This document shows positions 7,926-17,081 of a stretch of DNA of 64,000 nucleotides, in pieces (the stretch's first letter is position 1; every line of letters starts with the position of its first letter). The stretch comes from Mycolicibacter hiberniae. Its GTDB lineage: Bacteria > Actinomycetota > Actinomycetes > Mycobacteriales > Mycobacteriaceae. The position numbers and the translations under genes were made by a program. The stretch lies in the NCBI RefSeq assembly GCF_010729485.1, contig NZ_AP022609.1:2356001-2420000 (forward strand). Direction: 5' to 3'. The notes beneath the pieces were generated by a model. The model was given only the letters and a program-made list of their open reading frames with translations. It ran no database searches and was not told the origin of the DNA.

Positions 7926-10091
7926 CTACTTGATCAGCGGATCGCGGGGCATGCCCAGAATTCGCTCCGCGATCTGGTTGCGCGTCACCTCCGAGGTGCC
8001 GCCGGCGATCGCGATACCGCGCGCTCCCATCACCATCCGGCCGGCCAGCGCACCCGGGCCGTCGTCCAGGGCCACATCGGGACCGAGCAACGCCGCTCCG
8101 ATCGCCGCCCCGTCCCCCATGTGCTCGGCCAGCTTCAGCTTGGTCACGTTGCCCTCCGGGCCCGGCCCTGCGCCGGCGATGCTGCGCGCCACCCGGCGCA
8201 GGTTCAGCAACCGCAGCGCGTGCTCGTCGGCGACGAACCGGCCGATCCGCACTTCCGCGTCGGCCACTGCGTGGCGGTGTTGCTGGGCCAGGGCGATCAG
8301 CTGCTGGTCGATCCCCGCGGTGAAGCCGCCGCCCCCACCGATGCTCACCCGCTCGTTGCCCAACGTGGCCCGGGCCACCTTCCAGCCTTCATTGACCTGT
8401 CCCACGACGTCCTCATCGGGAACGAAGACGTCGTTGAAGAACACCTCGTTGAACTCTGAGCCGCCGGTGATCTGACGCAGCGGCCGCACCTCGACACCGG
8501 GGGCGTGCATGTCGACGATCACCATGGTGATTCCGGCGTGCTTGGGCACCTCGAAGTCGGTACGCACGGTGGCCAGGCCGCGCCGGCACAGGTGCGCCCC
8601 GGAGGTCCACACCTTCTGGCCGGTGATCTTCCAGCCGCCCTCGACCCGGGTTGCCTTGGCCTTGACCGCGGCGGCATCCGAGCCGGCGCCGGGCTCGGAG
8701 AACAGCTGGCACCAGATCTCCTCCTGGCGCAGCGCCTTCTCCACGAATCGCTCGATCTGCCAGTCGGTGCCCTGCTGGATCAGGGTCAGGATCACCCAAC
8801 CGGTGATCGAGTAGTCAGGCCGCGTGATACCGGCGGCGCTGAACTCCTGCTCGATCACCAGCTGCTCGATGGCGTCCGCTGCCCTGCCCCACGGCTTGGG
8901 CCAGTGCGGCATCACGTAGCCGGTCGCGATCAGCCGATCCAGCTGTTCGTCGGCGCTCAGCGCTGCGATCTCGGCGGCGTCGGCCTGGATGCGGGTGCGC
9001 AGCTCCTCTGCCTCGGGCGGCAGGTCCAGGCTGTTGGACCGGGTGATGCCGGCTGCGGCGCTGTCGAAGACCGCCTGGGCCGGGGCATCGCCGCCGAACA
9101 GCGCCTGCACCGTCAGGGCGCGGCGCAGCTGCAGGTGGGCGTCGTGCTCCCAGGTGTATCCGATACCGCCGTGCACCTGGATGTTGAGTTCGGCGTTGCG
9201 CACGTAGGCGGGGAACGCCAGCGTGGCGGCGACCGCGGCGGCCAACCGGAAAGCGAACTCGTCCTCGCCGTCGGCGCGTGCGGCGTCCCAGACCGCGGCG
9301 GTCGCAGACTCTGCGGCGACCAGCATGTTGGCGCAATGGTGCTTGATCGCCTGGAAGGTGGCGATGGTGCGACCGAACTGCTCGCGCACCTTGGCGTACT
9401 CGACGGCCGAGTCGGTGCAGTCGCCGGCGCCGCCGACCGCCTCAGCCGCCAACACCAGCCGGGCGCGCGCGAGCGCAGACTCGCGCCCGCCGGAGAGCGT
9501 GTCATCGGCACTGACCCCCACACCGGTCAGCGTCACCCGCCCGGACCGGCGGGTCGGGTCCAGGTTGCCCGGCACGTCGACGTTGACTCCCGCCCGATCC
9601 CGCTCGAGCACCAGCACGTCCTCGCCGGCGGCGACCAGCAACAGGTCGGCCAGGCCCGCGCCCAGCACCAACCCCGCGTCACCGGAGGCCACCCCGCCGT
9701 CCAGGACGACGTCACCGGCCAGCCCCACCCCGGCGGTGACGGAGCCGTCGATCAGCCCCGGGAGCAGACGCGCCTGCTGCTCGGGGGTGCCGGCCGCGGC
9801 GATCACCGCCGACGCGATGACGGTCGGGACGAATGGTCCCGGGGCCACCGCGCGGCCGAGCTCCTCGATCACCACCACCAATTCGGGCAGCCCGAAGCCC
9901 GAGCCGCCGTACTCCTCACCGATGTGCAGGCCCAGCCAGCCCAGCGCGGCAAGTTCGCTCCAGAACGACGGCAGTGCCTCGTCGTCGGCGTCCAGCAGCG
10001 CACGCGCGGCCGCGCGGGCCTTCTGCGCGGTCAAGAAACCGCGGGCCACGTCGGCCAGTTCGCGGTGGTCGTCGGTTATTCCAATTCCCAT
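7926..10091 (-). CDS. fadE22: Fused double acyl-CoA dehydrogenase, FadE22 type
   Basis: 721 residues, the same length as Rv3061c (FadE22) as I recall it. Two acyl-CoA dehydrogenase units are joined head to tail. Residues 1-345 form a divergent unit with VHGGIGYTWEHD near 305. Residues 350-721 form a second unit with FSEPGAGSDAAAV, WKITGQKVWTSGA and a terminal AIAGGTSEVTRNQIAERILG. The first unit has lost the usual catalytic-Glu EGT-type motif but keeps the arginine-rich helix, like the paired alpha/beta ChsE-type dehydrogenases of steroid breakdown, so the fusion may be a heterodimer in one chain. It would form alpha,beta-double bonds in acyl-CoA with FAD. An SDR of hydroxyacyl-CoA dehydrogenase type lies immediately upstream and is probably co-transcribed. 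Confidence 0.9.
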   Translation of the reverse strand: MGIGITDDHRELADVARGFLTAQKARAAARALLDADDEALPSFWSELAALGWLGLHIGEEYGGSGFGLPELVVVIEELGRAVAPGPFVPTVIASAVIAAAGTPEQQARLLPGLIDGSVTAGVGLAGDVVLDGGVASGDAGLVLGAGLADLLLVAAGEDVLVLERDRAGVNVDVPGNLDPTRRSGRVTLTGVGVSADDTLSGGRESALARARLVLAAEAVGGAGDCTDSAVEYAKVREQFGRTIATFQAIKHHCANMLVAAESATAAVWDAARADGEDEFAFRLAAAVAATLAFPAYVRNAELNIQVHGGIGYTWEHDAHLQLRRALTVQALFGGDAPAQAVFDSAAAGITRSNSLDLPPEAEELRTRIQADAAEIAALSADEQLDRLIATGYVMPHWPKPWGRAADAIEQLVIEQEFSAAGITRPDYSITGWVILTLIQQGTDWQIERFVEKALRQEEIWCQLFSEPGAGSDAAAVKAKATRVEGGWKITGQKVWTSGAHLCRRGLATVRTDFEVPKHAGITMVIVDMHAPGVEVRPLRQITGGSEFNEVFFNDVFVPDEDVVGQVNEGWKVARATLGNERVSIGGGGGFTAGIDQQLIALAQQHRHAVADAEVRIGRFVADEHALRLLNLRRVARSIAGAGPGPEGNVTKLKLAEHMGDGAAIGAALLGPDVALDDGPGALAGRMVMGARGIAIAGGTSEVTRNQIAERILGMPRDPLIK

Positions 10092-10112
10092 GGGAAATCT
10101 CCTGGTCTTCGT

Positions 10113-10871
10113 TTACTTGGGGGCGAAGCGCTGGCCGGCGTCCAGGCGCAGGCACTGGCCGTTGAGCATCGGGTTGTCGACGACAGCGGCAACCAGCTTC
10201 GCGAACTCCTCCGGCCGGCCCAGGCGCTTGGGGAACGCCGCGTCCTTGGTCAGGGCCGTGGCGAACTCCTCCGGGATGCCCTTGGTCAGGCCGGTGGCGA
10301 ACAGGCTCGGCGCGATCGCGAGTGCCCGAATGCCCACCGAACCGAGGTCACGTGCCATGGTCAGGGCCATACCGGCGACGCCCGCCTTGGCGGCGGTGTA
10401 GGCGACCTGGCCGATCTGCCCCTCGAAGGCGGCGATGGAGGCCGTGTTGATGATGACGCCGCGCTCGTCGTCTTCGGGTTCGTTGGTACTCATGTGTGCC
10501 GCGGCCAGCCGGTTGATGTTGAAGGTGGCGATCAAGTTCAGGTCGATCACCGCGCGGAAGGACTCCAGGTCGTGCGGGCCGGACTTGGACAAGGTGCGCT
10601 TGGCGATACCGCCGCCGGCGGTGGTGACGATGACGTGCAGCCCGCCCAGGCCCTCGACCGCCGCGGCCAGGGTCTGCTCGGTGCCGTCGAAGTCGGTGAT
10701 GTCCACCGGGTAGAAGGTCCCGCCGAACCCGTCCGCGACCTGTTTACCCTCCGAGCCCTCGCGGTCGAGGATCGCCACGTCGGCTCCCCGGGAGGCCAAC
10801 AGCTCCGCGGAGGCACGCCCCATGCCGGAGGCGCCGCCGACGATGATGACCTTCTTGCCGTTGATGTCCAT
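10113..10871 (-). CDS. SDR, 3-hydroxyacyl-CoA dehydrogenase type
   Basis: A 252-residue short-chain dehydrogenase with VGGASGMGRA (about residues 11-20), NTASIAAF carrying the catalytic Ser, and YTAAKAGV with Tyr and Lys. Sequence style (MDINGKKVIIVGGASGMG, a C-terminal LNGQCLRLDAGQRFAPK) resembles human type 10 17-beta-hydroxysteroid/3-hydroxyacyl-CoA dehydrogenases and their mycobacterial relatives. The start is ATG 10871, with GAAGGGG correctly spaced; a GTG two codons upstream overlaps that site. It lies 21 bases upstream of fadE22, so the two probably form a short beta-oxidation operon: dehydrogenation, then, after hydration elsewhere, oxidation of the hydroxyl. It diverges from cstA. 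Confidence 0.88.
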   Translation of the reverse strand: MDINGKKVIIVGGASGMGRASAELLASRGADVAILDREGSEGKQVADGFGGTFYPVDITDFDGTEQTLAAAVEGLGGLHVIVTTAGGGIAKRTLSKSGPHDLESFRAVIDLNLIATFNINRLAAAHMSTNEPEDDERGVIINTASIAAFEGQIGQVAYTAAKAGVAGMALTMARDLGSVGIRALAIAPSLFATGLTKGIPEEFATALTKDAAFPKRLGRPEEFAKLVAAVVDNPMLNGQCLRLDAGQRFAPK

Positions 10872-10898
10872 GTACACCCCTTCGCCACCGTTACGGAA

Positions 10899-10920
10899 AA
10901 TCTAGTAGTTGAGAATCTAG
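10899..10920. promoter_or_regulatory. Direct repeat AATCTAG in the SDR/cstA divergent region
   Basis: AATCTAG occurs at 10899-10905 and again at 10914-10920, 15 bases apart, in the 118-base gap between the divergent SDR-fadE22 and cstA units. On the minus strand the first copy supplies a TAGATT -10-like hexamer. It may be a binding site or simply part of a promoter; weak evidence. Confidence 0.3.
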
Positions 10921-10989
10921 GACAAGCTATCGTTCCGCTCGGAAACCGCTGCCCCTCGGGCATCGCTAGAAGGCCCCCAGGAGGTACAC

Positions 10990-13257
10990 GTGGCCGCACC
11001 GACCGCGCCGGAGATTGTGGAACGACGCGACGGGTCGGTCACCTATGTGCATACCGACCCGGAGCTGCCCCCGGTAGCGGTCATCGACCGCTCACCGATC
11101 TCCGCACGCCACAAACTGGTGTTCGGCGGGCTCGCCGTCGCAGGAGCCGTGGCGTGGGCATCGATAGCGTTCGCCCGGGGCGAGCAGGTGAACGCCGTGT
11201 GGTTCGTGGTCGCCGCGGTGTGCACCTATATCATCGGATTCCGTTTCTACGCAAGGCTTATCGAACATCGCATCGTGCGCCCGCGCGATGACCACGCCAC
11301 CCCCGCAGAGATCTTCGAGGACGGCACCGACTATCTGCCGACCGACCGCCGGGTGCTCTTCGGCCACCATTTCGCCGCAATCGCCGGTGCGGGCCCACTG
11401 GTGGGCCCGGTGCTGGCCACCCAGATGGGCTACCTTCCGGGCGCCATCTGGATCGTGATCGGCGCGGTGGTGGCCGGCTGCGTGCAGGACTACCTGGTGT
11501 TGTGGTGCTCGGTACGCAGACGGGGCCGGTCGCTGGGCCAGATGGCCCGCGAGGAACTCGGCCCGATCGGCGGTGCCGCCGCAATCATCGGGGTGCTGGT
11601 CATCATGGTGATCCTGATCGCGGTGCTGGCCCTGATCGTGGTCCGGGCATTGGCGGTCAGTCCCTGGGGCGTGTTCTCCATCGCGATGACAATTCCCATC
11701 GCCCTGTTCATGGGGTTCTACCTGCGGTTCCTGCGGCCAGGCCGGGTTTCCGAGGTCTCCGTGATCGGGGTCGTCGCCCTGCTCGGCGCTGTCGCCGCGG
11801 GCAAGTGGGTCGCCGACACCTCCTGGGGCACAGCATGGTTCACGCTGTCTCCGGTGACGTTGTCCTGGTGCATCATCGGCTACGGCTTCGCCGCCTCGGT
11901 GCTGCCGGTGTGGCTGCTGCTCGCCCCGCGCGACTACCTGTCGACCTTCATGAAGGTCGGCACGATCGCGCTGCTGGCGGTCGGCATCGTGATCGCCCAC
12001 CCGGTGATGGCCGCTCCGGCCATCTCCGAGTTCGCCCGCACCGGCGACGGGCCGGTGTTCGCCGGTTCGCTGTTTCCGTTCCTGTTCATCACCATCGCCT
12101 GCGGCGCGTTGTCCGGATTCCACTCGCTGATCGCCTCCGGCACCACCCCCAAGCTGCTGGAAAAAGAGAGCCAGATGCGCCTGATCGGCTACGGCGGCAT
12201 GCTCACCGAGTCTTTCGTGGCGGTGATGGCGCTGATCACCGCGTCGGTTCTGGACCAGCATCTGTTCTTCACGCTCAACGCACCGGTCGCCGCAACCGGC
12301 GGTACCGCCTCGAGCGCCGCCGCCTACGTCAACGGGCTGGGTCTCAGCGGTGCGCCGGTGACCGGCGAACAGATCGCCGATGCGGCCGCCGCCGTCGGCG
12401 AACAGTCCATCGTCTCGCGCACCGGCGGTGCCCCGACCCTGGCCCTGGGGATGGCCGACGTGCTGGGTCAGGTGTTCGGCGGGCCGGGACTCAAGGCCTT
12501 CTGGTACCACTTCGCGATCATGTTCGAGGCCCTGTTCATCCTGACCACCGTCGACGCCGGCACCCGGGTGGCACGGTTCATGCTCGCCGACGCGCTGAGC
12601 AACCTGGGCGGCCCCCTGCGCCGGCTGGCGAACCCGAGTTGGCGGGTCGGGGCGTGGGCGTGCAGCCTGGCCGTGGTAGCCGGCTGGGGTTCGATTCTGC
12701 TGATGGGCGTTACCGACCCGCTCGGCGGGATCAACACCCTGTTCCCGCTGTTCGGTATCGCCAATCAGTTGCTGGCGGCCATCGCGCTGACCGTGGTCAC
12801 CGTGATCGTGATCAAGAAGAGCCGGGGCAGCTTTGGTCTGAAATGGGCTCTGGTGCCAGGCATTCCACTGCTGTGGGATCTGACGGTCACCATGACGGCA
12901 TCGTGGCAGAAGATCTTCTCCGGAGACCCCCGAGTGGGTTACTGGACGCAGCACTTCGCCTACCGGGCCGCCGAGCGGGCCGGCGAGACATCGTTCGGAT
13001 CGGCGGCCAACGCCGAACAACTGCATGACGTAGTGCGCAACACCTTCGTCCAGGGCACGTTGTCGATTCTGTTCGCCGTCCTGGTGGCAGTGGTGGTGAT
13101 CGCTGCAATCGTGGTGTCACTGCGGGCGATTCGTGGTGCAGCGTCGACCGCCGAACCGCCACCGGTGCCGTCGCGCCGGTTCGCCCCGGCCGGACTGATC
13201 CCCACGGCCGCCGAGCGGGAGGTGCAGGCGCAATGGGACGCCCGTTCCGCGGGTTAG
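10990..13257 (+). CDS. cstA: Carbon-starvation protein CstA (pyruvate/peptide transporter family)
   Basis: A 755-residue polytopic membrane protein with many hydrophobic segments. It shows the CstA N-terminal signature around residues 70-165 (YIIGFRFYARLIEHRIV, PTDRRVLFGHHFAAIAGAGP, then GCVQDYLVLWCSVRRRGRS), and later GGINTLFPLFGIANQLLA and WDLTVTMTASWQKIF. The start is GTG 10990 behind an AGGAGGT site. In E. coli, CstA and BtsT take up pyruvate or peptides during carbon starvation; a similar role is likely in the plasma membrane. It overlaps by 25 bases the small YbdD-type gene, a conserved partnership. The length is close to that of Rv3063. Confidence 0.93.
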   Translation: MAAPTAPEIVERRDGSVTYVHTDPELPPVAVIDRSPISARHKLVFGGLAVAGAVAWASIAFARGEQVNAVWFVVAAVCTYIIGFRFYARLIEHRIVRPRDDHATPAEIFEDGTDYLPTDRRVLFGHHFAAIAGAGPLVGPVLATQMGYLPGAIWIVIGAVVAGCVQDYLVLWCSVRRRGRSLGQMAREELGPIGGAAAIIGVLVIMVILIAVLALIVVRALAVSPWGVFSIAMTIPIALFMGFYLRFLRPGRVSEVSVIGVVALLGAVAAGKWVADTSWGTAWFTLSPVTLSWCIIGYGFAASVLPVWLLLAPRDYLSTFMKVGTIALLAVGIVIAHPVMAAPAISEFARTGDGPVFAGSLFPFLFITIACGALSGFHSLIASGTTPKLLEKESQMRLIGYGGMLTESFVAVMALITASVLDQHLFFTLNAPVAATGGTASSAAAYVNGLGLSGAPVTGEQIADAAAAVGEQSIVSRTGGAPTLALGMADVLGQVFGGPGLKAFWYHFAIMFEALFILTTVDAGTRVARFMLADALSNLGGPLRRLANPSWRVGAWACSLAVVAGWGSILLMGVTDPLGGINTLFPLFGIANQLLAAIALTVVTVIVIKKSRGSFGLKWALVPGIPLLWDLTVTMTASWQKIFSGDPRVGYWTQHFAYRAAERAGETSFGSAANAEQLHDVVRNTFVQGTLSILFAVLVAVVVIAAIVVSLRAIRGAASTAEPPPVPSRRFAPAGLIPTAAEREVQAQWDARSAG

Positions 13258-13427
13258 GGCGGGCCGCCCGCCACATCGGCTGGTACTGGTCATCGCTGTT
13301 GGGCGACAACCATTACCGTCGTTACCTGGAGTACCGGCACCGCGCGCATCCCGGCGAACCGGTGCTCTCCGAGCGCGACTACTGGCGGCGCCGCCATGAC
13401 GCCACTCCCGGGGCGCGCTGCTGCTGA
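13233..13427 (+). CDS. YbdD/YjiX-family small protein (CstA partner)
   Basis: 64 residues, ATG 13233 inside the end of cstA in another frame. The body NHYRRYLEYRHRAHPGEPVLSERDYWRRR and the terminal GARCC match the YbdD/YjiX family, whose E. coli member ends GGARCC. The C-terminal Cys pair is typical of the family. These proteins are almost always encoded directly after CstA-like transporters and are presumed to assist or control them; the mechanism is unknown. The overlap implies translational coupling with cstA. No terminator hairpin was noticed after it. Confidence 0.88.
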   Translation: MGRPFRGLGRAARHIGWYWSSLLGDNHYRRYLEYRHRAHPGEPVLSERDYWRRRHDATPGARCC

Positions 13428-13547
13428 TCCCACCGTGTCCAAACCTTAATGAAGCCTTGACCGTCTCGTGGGCATGTGCTCACGGACTATCGGCACGAAC
13501 CTCCCTAGCATCAACGGCGATAACCCAAGTCAGAAGATGGGGAAGGT

Positions 13548-14351
13548 ATGCCGACGATGTGGACATCCGTGCGATCTGCAATGGTGGTGATCGGTGTCGC
13601 GGTCACAACGCTCGTGACGCCCGGACTGAGTTCCGCCGCCGCCACGCAGCCCCCAGTGACCGGGATCGCCTCGATCCAGCCGGCGTCGGGCGCTGTCGTC
13701 GGCGTCGCGCACCCGGTCGTGGTGACGTTCTCCGCACCGGTGAGCGACCGAAGCGCCGCAGAGCGCAGCATCGCGGTGCGTTCCAACCCGCCGATGACCG
13801 GAAGCTTCGACTGGGTCGATGACACCGAGGTGCAGTGGATCCCCGACCGATACTGGCCGGCGCACAGCACCGTGGCACTGTCGGTGGGCAAGCGATCCGT
13901 CGACTTCAGCACGCGCGCAAAGGTGGTGGGGGTGGCCAGCATCTCGGCACACACCTTCACCGTGACCGTCGACGGCGAGGACGCCGGCCCGCTGCCCACC
14001 CCGCACCACCGCCCGCACTGGGGCGAGGACGGGGTGCTGCCCGCCACCATGGGCAAGACCGAATACGAGACGCCGACCGGCAACTACACCGTGCTGGCCA
14101 AGGACCGCAAGGTCGTGATGGACTCCAGCAGCGTCGGCGTCCCGATCGACTCCGCCGAGGGCTACCGCTTCGAGGTCGAGCACGCGGTACGCATCACCCG
14201 GCGGGGGCTCTATGTCCACTCCGCGCCCTGGGCACTGCGTTCGTTGGGACTGGAGAACGTCAGCCACGGCTGCATCGGACTGAGCCCCACCGACGCGGAG
14301 TGGTACTTCGACCGGGTCAACATCGGCGACCCGGTGATCATCACGGAGTGA
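13548..14351 (+). CDS. L,D-transpeptidase with signal peptide
   Basis: 267 residues. The N terminus (MPTMWTSVRSAMVVIGVAVT) and following Ala-rich stretch form a secretion signal with a cleavage site near SSAAA. A bacterial Ig-like domain covers about residues 38-120 and the YkuD catalytic domain about 130-267. The catalytic loop reads VSHGCIGLSP with the nucleophile Cys at residue 242 and His two residues earlier; an upstream GLYVHSAPW supplies the second conserved His. It would form 3-3 cross-links in peptidoglycan at the outer face of the membrane, like the short LdtMt1-type enzymes. ATG 13548 follows a GGGGAAGG site. It converges with the P450 gene, leaving 16 bases. Confidence 0.9.
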   Translation: MPTMWTSVRSAMVVIGVAVTTLVTPGLSSAAATQPPVTGIASIQPASGAVVGVAHPVVVTFSAPVSDRSAAERSIAVRSNPPMTGSFDWVDDTEVQWIPDRYWPAHSTVALSVGKRSVDFSTRAKVVGVASISAHTFTVTVDGEDAGPLPTPHHRPHWGEDGVLPATMGKTEYETPTGNYTVLAKDRKVVMDSSSVGVPIDSAEGYRFEVEHAVRITRRGLYVHSAPWALRSLGLENVSHGCIGLSPTDAEWYFDRVNIGDPVIITE

Positions 14352-14367
14352 TTGCGTGTCGCTGCCT

Positions 14368-15624
14368 CTAGGACGCCGACGCGCCGCCGAATTCCACCGG
14401 CATGGCATCGATCCCGTTGATCCACGGCAAAACCGACCGGGACGGGCGACCAAGCCGGCGAATGTCGGGAACGATGTCGGCCAGGGCGCCGAAGATCAGG
14501 TCGATCTGCATCCGGGCGAGGTTGGCCCCAATACAGTAGTGCGCGCCCGGTGCCCCAAAACCCAAGTGGGGGTTGGGGCTCCGCAGGATGTCGAACGTGA
14601 ACGGGTGGTCGAAGACCTCCTCGTCGTAGTTGGCCGAGCCGTAGAACATACCGACCCGCTGGCCCTTGCCGATGAGCACCCCGCCGAGTTCGGCATCGCG
14701 CAGGGCGGTGCGTTGAAAGGAGATGACGGGCGTCGCCCAGCGGACCACCTCGTCGGCCATGGTGGCGGGCCGCTGCTCCACGAACAGCCGCCATTGATCC
14801 GGGTGGTCGAAGAATGCCAGCATCCCCTGCGAGGTGGCGTTGCGGGTGGTCTCGTTGCCGGCCACCATCAGCATCATCACGTAATAGCCGAATTCCAGCG
14901 GGGTCAGCTGTTCACCGTCGATGGTCGCGGTCACCAGGGCGGTCGCGATGTCGTCCCGCGGGCGGGCCTTGCGGTCTTCGGCCATCTGGTAGGCGTATCC
15001 CAAAAGTTCGGCGGAGGCCTGGATTCCGTCGGCCCCGGCGTCCGCGTCGCCGTTGCCGCCTCCCACCAGACGATTGCTCCAGTCGAAGACCTGGCGGCGT
15101 TCGGCGGCTGGAACGCCGATCAGCTCGCAGATGGTCGCCAGTGGCAGTTGCGAGGCGACGTCGGTGACGAAGTCGCCGGTGTTGCGCTCAGCGGCCGCCG
15201 AAACGATTTCGCGGGCTTGCCGGTCCAGTGCGGACCGCATATCGGCGACCACCCGGGGCGTGAATCCGCGTGAGACGATCCTGCGCAGCTTGGCGTGCTT
15301 GGGGCCGTCCAGGAACAACATGATGTTGTCGCGGCTGGCGTCGTGGAGTTCTTGATTGGTGGTGGTGTTGGTGCGGATCAGGGAGCTGTTCTCGTGCGAG
15401 GAGAAGACCTCGTCCTGCAGCGATACCGCCCGAACATCGGCGTGCCTGGTGACCACCCAGTAGCCCTCGTCGGGGTAGCCGGAGACGCCGAACGGCTGCG
15501 CGTTCCACCAGATCGGTTCGCAACGGCGCAGCAGCGCGAACTCCTCATGCGGAACCCGCTCGCCGATGAGGCCGGGATCGGTGAAGTCGAACCCCTCCGG
15601 TAACAGGCGCTGGGTCTCGGTCAT
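14368..15624 (-). CDS. Cytochrome P450, CYP125-like
   Basis: 418 residues. The I-helix motif VAGNETTRNA lies near residue 255, the ExxR helix reads EVVRWATPV near 290, and the heme loop is FGAPGAHYCIGANLAR with Cys at residue 364. Phrases such as VRWATPVISFQRTALRD and YGSANYDEEVF resemble CYP125 (cholesterol C26/27-hydroxylase) and, less closely, CYP124 and CYP142. It may oxidise the end of a sterol or branched lipid side chain, but no cholesterol genes are adjacent, so the substrate is open. ATG 15624 follows AAAGGGAG. It converges with the transpeptidase gene. Confidence 0.88.
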   Translation of the reverse strand: MTETQRLLPEGFDFTDPGLIGERVPHEEFALLRRCEPIWWNAQPFGVSGYPDEGYWVVTRHADVRAVSLQDEVFSSHENSSLIRTNTTTNQELHDASRDNIMLFLDGPKHAKLRRIVSRGFTPRVVADMRSALDRQAREIVSAAAERNTGDFVTDVASQLPLATICELIGVPAAERRQVFDWSNRLVGGGNGDADAGADGIQASAELLGYAYQMAEDRKARPRDDIATALVTATIDGEQLTPLEFGYYVMMLMVAGNETTRNATSQGMLAFFDHPDQWRLFVEQRPATMADEVVRWATPVISFQRTALRDAELGGVLIGKGQRVGMFYGSANYDEEVFDHPFTFDILRSPNPHLGFGAPGAHYCIGANLARMQIDLIFGALADIVPDIRRLGRPSRSVLPWINGIDAMPVEFGGASAS

Positions 15625-15986
15625 CGCGCTCCCTTTCGCTCTCGCCTACCGGCGTCTGCCGGCCCGAACGTTCACCGCCGATGACGCAGACCGGTGCGGG
15701 GACACCGAAAAAGGCCGGCGCACAGTGCCCGTCGCTCGGGCCGGATCCGGTGGCAGCCGCCGCTCAGCGGCGCGCGCGCACAGAAGCGTGGCGCACAGAC
15801 GCGCTCACGCGACAGCCCGGTGGGCGGGACCGGGATGACGCCCTGCAGCGCAATGCCAACGCCGCCGACGGTCGGGTGCTGCACGCCATGGCCCCCTTCT
15901 CGCAGAGGCGATCGTATGCCACCGATCCTGGGGACGTAGCTGATTCAGGCAAGCCGTGGCATGGCTGCTCTGGCACACTCAAGGCG
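15625..15986. other. 362-base gap, no gene supported
   Basis: This lies between the divergent P450 and D-2-hydroxyacid dehydrogenase genes. An open frame from 15681 runs into the dehydrogenase, but its residues resemble no N-terminal domain of that family and have low-complexity Arg/Ala composition. I see no convincing promoter or RNA; it presumably carries the two divergent promoters. Confidence 0.5.
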
Positions 15987-16967
15987 ATGCGTTCTGACTT
16001 GCCCGCCGGGACACCGCGGCTGCGCATCGCGGTGCTCGATGACTACCAGGGCATCGCCGAAACGGTGGACTGGTCGACCATCCCGCGTCCCGTCACGCTG
16101 CTGGCGATCCGGGAGCACATCAGCTCCGATGCCGAACTCGCCGTCCGCCTGGCCGACTGCGAAGTGGTGGTGGCGATGCGAGAACGAACGCCGATCGGAG
16201 CCGGGCTGCTGGCCCGGCTGCCCGCGTTGAAATTGCTGATGACCACTGGCGCGTTCAACGCCGCCATCGACGTGGCCGCCGCCCACCGCCTGGGGGTCAC
16301 CGTGTGCGGAACCGACGGCACCATCGCGCCGACAGTCGAACTCACCTGGGCCTTGATCCACGCCCTGCAGCGTCATCTGATCGTCGAGGACACGGCGCTG
16401 CGGGCCGGGCGGTGGCAGCAGACCGTCGGCGCCGATCTCGCCGGCGCGACGCTGGGGCTGGTGGGACTGGGCCGTATCGGCCGGCGGGTCGCGGCGGTGG
16501 GCCGCGCCTACGGCATGCGCGTGATCGCGTGGAGCCCGCACCTGACCCCCGAGCGCGCCGCCGCGGCCCAGGTGGAGCTGGTCAGCCGGCGCACGCTGTT
16601 CGAGACCGCCGATGTGGTGTCGCTGCACCTGGTGCTCTCCGATTCGACCCGCCGGCTGGTCGGCCGGATGGAGCTGGCCGCGATGAAACCCAGCGCAATC
16701 CTGATCAACACGTCACGGGGCGGGTTGGTCGATGAGGATGCGCTGATCGACGCGCTGCGCACGGCCGGCATTCGCGGTGCGGGGCTCGACGTCTACGACC
16801 GGGAGCCGCTGCCGGCCGATCACCCGCTGACCGCGCTGCGCAACACCGTGCTGACCCCGCATCTGGGTTACGTGACCGAGAACTGCATGAACATCTTCTA
16901 TCGCGATATCGTCGACGGAATCGCCGGTTATTGCCTAGGCGAACCGCGGCGGCTGATAAATCCGTGA
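15987..16967 (+). CDS. D-2-hydroxyacid dehydrogenase (D-3-phosphoglycerate dehydrogenase-like)
   Basis: A 326-residue NAD-dependent dehydrogenase. The nucleotide motif GLVGLGRIGRRVA lies near residue 155. The active-site Arg is in LINTSRGGLVDEDAL near 240, the Glu in YDREPLPADHPL near 272, and the catalytic His in LTPHLGYVTE near 295. Family members oxidise or reduce D-2-hydroxy acids; this size, without a regulatory ACT domain, is not biosynthetic SerA. The start is ATG 15987 with AAGG just upstream, because the conserved domain begins at IAVLDDYQGIAE about 13 residues later. It is monocistronic, ending ahead of a bidirectional terminator. The exact substrate is unknown. Confidence 0.85.
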   Translation: MRSDLPAGTPRLRIAVLDDYQGIAETVDWSTIPRPVTLLAIREHISSDAELAVRLADCEVVVAMRERTPIGAGLLARLPALKLLMTTGAFNAAIDVAAAHRLGVTVCGTDGTIAPTVELTWALIHALQRHLIVEDTALRAGRWQQTVGADLAGATLGLVGLGRIGRRVAAVGRAYGMRVIAWSPHLTPERAAAAQVELVSRRTLFETADVVSLHLVLSDSTRRLVGRMELAAMKPSAILINTSRGGLVDEDALIDALRTAGIRGAGLDVYDREPLPADHPLTALRNTVLTPHLGYVTENCMNIFYRDIVDGIAGYCLGEPRRLINP

Positions 16968-17081
16968 CGTCCGCCCGCGCCAAATTCAATTAAGACATTC
17001 TGTAACAATTCAGCGGCACTCAGATAACTTTTGCACAAAGAGCGGCGCCGCGTCCGCTTCGACCTTTTTCGCTAAATGAAA

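Noticed and set aside
8505..11291. Open frame of about 928 codons on the plus strand opposite fadE22 and the SDR
   Set aside because: It is antisense to two well-supported genes, and its composition is typical of a frame shadow.
15681..15986. Upstream extension of the D-2-hydroxyacid dehydrogenase frame by about 100 residues
   Set aside because: No ribosome site at its start and no similarity to any N-terminal domain; the ATG at 15987 has AAGG and fits the family.
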